Below, in pieces: positions 59,873 to 64,000 of a stretch of DNA of 64,000 bases (the first letter of the stretch is position 1; every line of letters begins with the position of its first letter). A model generated the notes under the pieces. It searched no databases, was not told the DNA's origin, and saw only the letters and a program-made list of their open reading frames with translations. Source of the DNA: Cupriavidus necator (GTDB lineage Bacteria; Pseudomonadota; Gammaproteobacteria; Burkholderiales; Burkholderiaceae); the NCBI RefSeq assembly GCF_013141915.1, contig NZ_SROX01000015.1, positions 62,001-126,000 of the forward strand, in the 5' to 3' direction. The translations under genes were made by a program, and so were the position numbers.

Positions 59873-59950
59873 AGCCTGTCGCATGATTAGCATTATCGGT
59901 GGGACGCGGGCTCGGACAAAAAGTGACCCGCCCAGGAGGGCGGAACCAAG

Positions 59951-60033
59951 AGCTCTGCCGCACCTCCCTCGGATTGCTGGCCGACAGGGTAGAACAAGGC
60001 GCAGAGGGAATTGAGGACGCGATGGTCGGATAA
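59951..60033 (+). pseudogene. Fragment of the 116-residue unknown gene (right copy of 90-bp repeat)
   Basis: It matches the last 27 codons of the gene at 46032, including the stop, but has no start or N-terminal part. The similarity extends a few bases past the stop to 60040. Together with the left copy it brackets the CDI island. Confidence 0.7.
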
Positions 60034-60123
60034 CCAATCGAGGTTGGGCGCTGAGTTTGGGTGAGGGCGGGCGTGTCTGATGAAGTATGGCCTGCAGTAT
60101 GCCACCGCCTGCCCTCACGCCCT

Positions 60124-60149
60124 GCCCCTCTCCCGCGGAAGAGGGGAGC
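60124..60149. repeat. Short REP-like palindrome
   Basis: A shorter variant of the CCCCTCTCCCGC palindrome, 30 bases downstream of the stop of the leftward MaoC gene (on its 3' side). Otherwise the region 59873-60179 holds only the fragment above. Confidence 0.5.
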
Positions 60150-60179
60150 TAACCGGCGGAGCGGATAAGGCTTCAGCTC

Positions 60180-61046
60180 TTACCCCTCCACCTCCGCCCA
60201 CCCCTGCATCGCCTGCCCGCCGGCATCATCCCCCGTCCACAGCACCAGCCGCCCCGGCTGCTCAGGATCGGCCGCGCCACCAACGATGATGGTGTCCTGG
60301 TCGAACAGCGGCGCCAGCCCGCGGAAGCCGAAGCGCTTCACGCGTGCCTGCGGTTGCTCGCGCGCCACCAGGTCCAGCATCAGCATGGCCTGCATCGGCC
60401 CGTGCACCACCAGGCCGGGGTAGCCCTCGACCTCGCGCGTGTACTGGCGGTCATAGTGGATGCGGTGGCCGTTGAAGGTCAGCGCCGAATAGCGGAACAG
60501 CATGACGGGGTCGGCCTGCAGCGTGCGCTGCCATTGCGCCGTCTGCTCCAGCCGCGGGCGCGGCGGCTGCGGCTTGGTCGGGTCTGGCATGGCGCGGTAG
60601 ACGATGTCGTGGCGCTCGTTGACGGCGGTCTTGCCGTTGACGGTCAGTTCGTGATCGACGGCAACGAACCATAGCTCCCCAGTACGGCCGGTCTTGTACT
60701 GCACGTCCTTGATGGTGGAGGTGCGTGTGACGGTATCGCCGATATGCAGCGGATGGCTGAAGCTCAGCTCGCTGCCGGCCCACATGCGGCGCGGCAGCGG
60801 CACCGGCGGCATGAAGCCGCCGAGGGTGGGATGGCCGTCGCGTCCCAGTTCATGCTGCGGCGCGCGCGGCAGGAAGTAGAGCCAGTGCCACAGCGGCGGC
60901 AGCGGGCCGGCGGCGACGGCCTCGGGGTCGAGGTCGAAGGTGGCGGCCAGGCCGGCGACCGGCTCTGGCGACAGCGTTTCGGTGCGCGCTTCGCTGCGGC
61001 CGATCCAGCCGCGCAGGCGTTCGAGTTCAGTAGTGGCGTCAGTCAT
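60180..61046 (-). CDS. MaoC/FAS1-type hydratase (mesaconyl-C4-CoA hydratase-like)
   Basis: A 288-residue double hot-dog protein. The N-terminal half resembles the FAS1/HTD2 dehydratase domain ('LPPLWHWLYFLPRAP', 'LPRRMWAGSELSFSHPLHIG'), and the C-terminal half has 'FRYSALTFNGHRIHYDRQYT', the hydratase motif. This is the layout of mesaconyl-C4-CoA hydratase. It is the last gene of a leftward operon with a CitE-type lyase and a family III CoA-transferase, which suits hydration of mesaconyl- or itaconyl-CoA to citramalyl-CoA. The family is secure; the substrate is inferred. Confidence 0.72.
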   Translation of the reverse strand: MTDATTELERLRGWIGRSEARTETLSPEPVAGLAATFDLDPEAVAAGPLPPLWHWLYFLPRAPQHELGRDGHPTLGGFMPPVPLPRRMWAGSELSFSHPLHIGDTVTRTSTIKDVQYKTGRTGELWFVAVDHELTVNGKTAVNERHDIVYRAMPDPTKPQPPRPRLEQTAQWQRTLQADPVMLFRYSALTFNGHRIHYDRQYTREVEGYPGLVVHGPMQAMLMLDLVAREQPQARVKRFGFRGLAPLFDQDTIIVGGAADPEQPGRLVLWTGDDAGGQAMQGWAEVEG

Positions 61047-61088
61047 GGCAGTGGACCTTGTGATGCGTGAAGGGTGGCGGGTGCCGGG

Positions 61089-61913
61089 CTATTGCGCCAG
61101 CGCCAGCAGCCGGCGGGCCTGCTCGATCACGGGCCGGTCGACCATCTTGCCATCGACCTGCACCGCGTGGCTGCCGCTGGCGGTAGCGTCCAGCACGCGG
61201 CGGGCCCAGTCGAGTTGTTCGGCGCTGGGCAGGAAGCCGGCGCGCACGGCGCCCAGCTGTGCCGGGTGGATGCAGAGCTTGCCGGCGAAGCCGAGTTCGC
61301 GCGCATAGGCCACGTCGCTGGCGAGCACGGCTTCGTCCTTGAGCGCGGTAGTCACGCCGTCGACCGGCGGCGGCAGGCCGGCCACGCGCGAAGCCAGCAC
61401 GATGCGCGCGCGCGCGAAGGCCAGTGCGTCGCGGGTATGGCTGCAGCCCAGGTCGACCGCATAGTCGAGCGAGCCGAACGCCAGGCGCGCCACGCCGCGG
61501 GCTGACGCCACGGCATCGACCTGGTGCAGGCCGAGCGCGGTCTCGATGATGGCGACCAGCTCGCCCTGCGGATTGATCGCCTGCAGCGCCTGCGCGATGG
61601 TGCCCAGCGCGGCGGCATCTTCGGCCTTGGGCACCAGCAGCCCGGCCAGCGCGGTGCCAGGGGGCAGCGCGCGCAGCCAGGCCAGGTCGGCGGCAAAGGC
61701 GGGCGAGGCGCTGTCGTTGATGCGCACGAAGGCGTTGGCGCCGGGCTGGCCGGCCAGCCATGCGGCGATGGCTGCACGCGCGGCCGGCTTGGCGTCCGGA
61801 TGGACTGCGTCCTCGAGGTCGAGGATCATCACGTCCGGGCCAGCGGATGCGGCCTTGTCGAAGCGTTCCGGCCGGTCGCCCGGCACGAACAGGTAGGTCA
61901 CTGCAGTGGACAT
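61089..61913 (-). CDS. HpcH/HpaI-CitE family CoA-ester lyase
   Basis: A 274-residue CitE-like TIM-barrel protein with 'YLFVPGDRPERFDKA', 'VMILDLEDAV', 'ALLVPK'-like 'AGLLVPKAED', 'IIETALGL', and a conserved 'GKLCIHPAQLGAV'. It would cleave citramalyl-CoA (or malyl-CoA) into pyruvate (or glyoxylate) and acetyl-CoA, needing Mg2+. ATG 61913 is eight bases after the MmgE/PrpD stop; a longer frame on the same strand is only a shadow. Position between MmgE/PrpD and hydratase supports C5 dicarboxylate use. Confidence 0.75.
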   Translation of the reverse strand: MSTAVTYLFVPGDRPERFDKAASAGPDVMILDLEDAVHPDAKPAARAAIAAWLAGQPGANAFVRINDSASPAFAADLAWLRALPPGTALAGLLVPKAEDAAALGTIAQALQAINPQGELVAIIETALGLHQVDAVASARGVARLAFGSLDYAVDLGCSHTRDALAFARARIVLASRVAGLPPPVDGVTTALKDEAVLASDVAYARELGFAGKLCIHPAQLGAVRAGFLPSAEQLDWARRVLDATASGSHAVQVDGKMVDRPVIEQARRLLALAQ

Positions 61914-61921
61914 GTCGATCC

Positions 61922-63304
61922 TCAGCGCGCGGCGGGCAGCCAGTCGTTGACGTTCGGGGCCTGCTCCAGCGCCCACACGCGCGCGATGATGGCGCGCATC
62001 TCGGCCTCGCTCGCGCCCTGGCGGAACGCGCCGAGCTGCAGTGCCTTGGCTTCCAGCTCCGGGCGCGACAGCGTGTTGTCGGGATCGCCCTTGGGCACGT
62101 CGACGCGCGCGGCCAGCGTGCGGCCGTCGGTGGTCTTGACGGTCACGCGGCCGATCCACTGGCGCGGGTAGGCGGCGTTGATCTCCGGGTCCAGTTCCAT
62201 GTCGACCTTGCCGCGGAAGGTGGCCACCGCGGGGTCCTGCAGTGCGTGCTGCTCGAACTCGCCCAGGCCGGCGTGGCCGTGCACGGCCACCAGCCCCAGC
62301 ACCGTGCCCATCGAGAATTTGGCCTGGTGGATGGTGGCCGGGTTGACCACGGGGCCGAGCACATCGATGGCGCCCTGGTGCACGTGGGTGGTAACGCTGG
62401 CGACCTGGTCGGCGGCAACGCCTTCGCGCTGCATCAGCGCCTTGAGCGCGTCGGCGGCCGGGTGCGTGTGCCGGCACGAGGCGAAGAACTTGAACGAGGT
62501 CTCGGCGGTGGCCCAGCGCGTGCCCAGGCCATCGGTCAGGCAGGCGGGGTTGGCGTCGCTCGACATGCCGGCGGCCATGCCCTGCGCGCCTTCCAGGATC
62601 TGCTTCGCACCGGTGAAGCCGGCGCGCGCCAGCCACGCCGACTGCAGGCCGTCGGCCGCGGCCTTGGCGGTGTGCAGCTGCTTGGAGTCGGCGGCATCGC
62701 GCAGGAATTCCCACAGGCCGGCGGCCTGCGTGCCGGCCGAGCCCAGCGCCTGGTTGATGCCTTCGGCATCGAGGCCGAAGAGCTTGGCCACGGCAGCGGC
62801 GGCGGCCAGTGTGCCGACGGTGCCGGTGGTGTGGAATACGCGGTAGTGCGAACGGCCCATGAATTCGCCGATGCGGATGCCGGCTTCATAGCCCGCGATC
62901 GAGGCCAGCAGCACTTCGGCGCCGGTCTTGCCCTCGGCCTGCGCGGCAGCGACCACCGCCGGGAACACCACCGCGGCCGGATGCAGCACCGAGCCGTTGT
63001 GCACGTCGTCCTGCTCGACCACGTGTGACGACGCGCCGTTGATCAGCGCGGCAAAGTAGGGCGAGGTACGGCGGCGGTCGACCAGCACTTCGGCGCCGCC
63101 GTCGGACGGGCCCATGGCCGCGGCGAAGTCCTGCAGCTTGCGCACCGCGGGGGCATCCTTGCCGGCAATGGCCGAGGCAATCCAGTCCAGGAACAGGTCC
63201 TTGGTGCGCTCGATCACGGGCGCGGGCACGTCGGCCAGCTTGAGGTTGGCCAGGAAATCGCAAAGCTGGCGGGTCGGGTAGGTGGTGTCTGCGGCTTGGT
63301 TCAT
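61922..63304 (-). CDS. MmgE/PrpD family protein
   Basis: A 460-residue member of the MmgE/PrpD superfamily, which contains 2-methylcitrate dehydratase and cis-aconitate decarboxylase. Seen here are 'DLFLDWIASAIAGKDAPAVR', 'INGASSHVVEQDDVH', and 'SCRHTHPAADAL'. It is cotranscribed with a CoA-transferase, CitE-type lyase and MaoC hydratase. A cis-aconitate decarboxylase or other hydro-lyase producing a C5 acid would fit, but the subgroup cannot be decided from motifs alone. Confidence 0.72.
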   Translation of the reverse strand: MNQAADTTYPTRQLCDFLANLKLADVPAPVIERTKDLFLDWIASAIAGKDAPAVRKLQDFAAAMGPSDGGAEVLVDRRRTSPYFAALINGASSHVVEQDDVHNGSVLHPAAVVFPAVVAAAQAEGKTGAEVLLASIAGYEAGIRIGEFMGRSHYRVFHTTGTVGTLAAAAAVAKLFGLDAEGINQALGSAGTQAAGLWEFLRDAADSKQLHTAKAAADGLQSAWLARAGFTGAKQILEGAQGMAAGMSSDANPACLTDGLGTRWATAETSFKFFASCRHTHPAADALKALMQREGVAADQVASVTTHVHQGAIDVLGPVVNPATIHQAKFSMGTVLGLVAVHGHAGLGEFEQHALQDPAVATFRGKVDMELDPEINAAYPRQWIGRVTVKTTDGRTLAARVDVPKGDPDNTLSRPELEAKALQLGAFRQGASEAEMRAIIARVWALEQAPNVNDWLPAAR

Positions 63305-63377
63305 GCCGGCTCCGGAGGATTGAACAGTGCTTGCGGAAAGAGAACAGCGCCCGGTTTGCCCGGGCGCCGGTGTTGGC

Positions 63378-64000
63378 TCAGATAGTGCGCTTGTCCGCCA
63401 GGGCGTCGATGTCGCCCTCGCCGTAGCCCAGTTCGGCCAGGATGCTGCGGCTGTGCGCGCCCAGCGCCGGCACGTCGCCCATCACCGGCTCGACGCCCGA
63501 CAGGTTGGCCGGCGGCAGCAGCGCGCCGATCGGGCCGTTCGGGGTGGCGACTTCGCGCCAGCGCTGGCGTGCCTGCAGCTGCGGATGGTTCCAGACGGCT
63601 TCGATGTCGTTCATCGGCGCATTGGCGATCTGGGCCTGGTCCAGCAGCGCCTCGGCCTGTGCCACCGTCAGCGCCGCAAAGCGCGCTTCGATCAGTGCGG
63701 TCAGTTCGGGGCGGTTGCGCACGCGGGCGGTATTGCTGGAAAAACGCTCGTCCTGCGCCAAGGCGCGGTCGCCTAGCACGATCTCGCAGAAATTGGCGAA
63801 CTCGCGTTCATTCTGCACGCTGAAGATCACGCTGCCATTGCTGGTGCGATGCACGCCATACGGGGCGATGGTCGGGTGCGACGCGCCGACGCGCGGCGGC
63901 GTCGTGCCGCCGTAGTGGCCGAAATAGAGCACCTGGTTCATCCATTCGGCCATCGCTTCGAACATGGTCACCTGCACGCGCAGGCCCTTGCCGGTGCGGC
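63378..64000 (-). CDS. Family III (CaiB/BaiF) CoA-transferase, C-terminal part
   Basis: The C-terminal about 207 residues of a family III CoA-transferase; the frame is open past the right edge, so the N-terminus with the catalytic Asp is outside. Features are 'SLxEAMxxW'-like 'MFEAMAEWMNQVL', 'APYGVHRTSNGSVIFSVQNE', and 'PNGPIGALLPPANLSG'. It heads the visible operon and would load CoA onto a C5 dicarboxylate such as mesaconate, or move CoA within mesaconyl-CoA. The donor and acceptor cannot be read from this part. Confidence 0.75.
   Translation of the reverse strand, partial: RTGKGLRVQVTMFEAMAEWMNQVLYFGHYGGTTPPRVGASHPTIAPYGVHRTSNGSVIFSVQNEREFANFCEIVLGDRALAQDERFSSNTARVRNRPELTALIEARFAALTVAQAEALLDQAQIANAPMNDIEAVWNHPQLQARQRWREVATPNGPIGALLPPANLSGVEPVMGDVPALGAHSRSILAELGYGEGDIDALADKRTI

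Overview
The window comes from a high-GC betaproteobacterium, most likely a Burkholderiaceae member of the Cupriavidus/Ralstonia type. This is inferred from very GC-rich third codon positions, a Bug-type solute receptor, a Burkholderia-type two-partner-secretion/CDI locus, and dispersed 'CTCCCGC-GCGGGAG' palindromes. No rRNA, tRNA or CRISPR array was seen.

From 1 to about 39.6 kb lies a large steroid-catabolism cluster. Its left part holds ring A/B enzymes: the C-terminal half of a 3-ketosteroid delta1-dehydrogenase, an HsaB-like flavin reductase, a delta4-(5alpha)-type ketosteroid dehydrogenase, two 3(17)beta-hydroxysteroid-dehydrogenase-like SDRs, the KshB reductase, a FadD3-type acyl-CoA synthetase and several SDR and SnoaL proteins. 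A LuxR-family regulator resembling TeiR/TesR of Comamonas follows at 12.3 kb. A long co-directional run then carries the extradiol dioxygenase HsaC and an almost complete ring C/D module: IpdA, IpdB, IpdC, EchA20, FadA6, FadE30, IpdF, further acyl-CoA dehydrogenase pairs, a MaoC hydratase and a second thiolase. After it come a YCF48 protein, an RND/MMPL transporter, an old-yellow-enzyme homologue, the KshA oxygenase, a secreted sulfatase and a DUF1329 protein. HsaA, HsaD and the HsaEFG enzymes are not in the window.

The most interesting new signal is a shared operator. TAGTCC-N4-GGACGAT lies upstream of at least five genes of this cluster (EthD protein, hsaC, kshA, sulfatase, DUF1329), with two degenerate copies before SDR genes. 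In every case a -10-like hexamer starts 38 or 39 bases from the first base of the operator, so the site is centred near -42, the usual position for a LuxR-type activator. I infer that this is the TeiR-like regulon and that it includes the sulfatase and the envelope proteins.

From 39.8 to 45.1 kb there are another acyl-CoA dehydrogenase pair, an acyl-CoA ligase and a Bug receptor. The terminator after the receptor is split by a 130-bp MITE-like element. From 45.2 to 60.0 kb lies an accessory island. It holds a DUF1016 nuclease remnant, a highly structured leader before a small unknown gene, an orphan XRE regulator, a lipoprotein, and a Burkholderia-type CDI locus: a 2998-residue TpsA, small membrane proteins likely to be immunity proteins, a decayed copy of a TpsA segment, and TpsB. 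Duplicated segments inside and around this locus record cassette rearrangement. From 60.2 kb to the end, a leftward operon encodes a MaoC/FAS1-type hydratase, a CitE-type lyase, an MmgE/PrpD protein and a family III CoA-transferase, consistent with mesaconyl/citramalyl-CoA type C5 metabolism.
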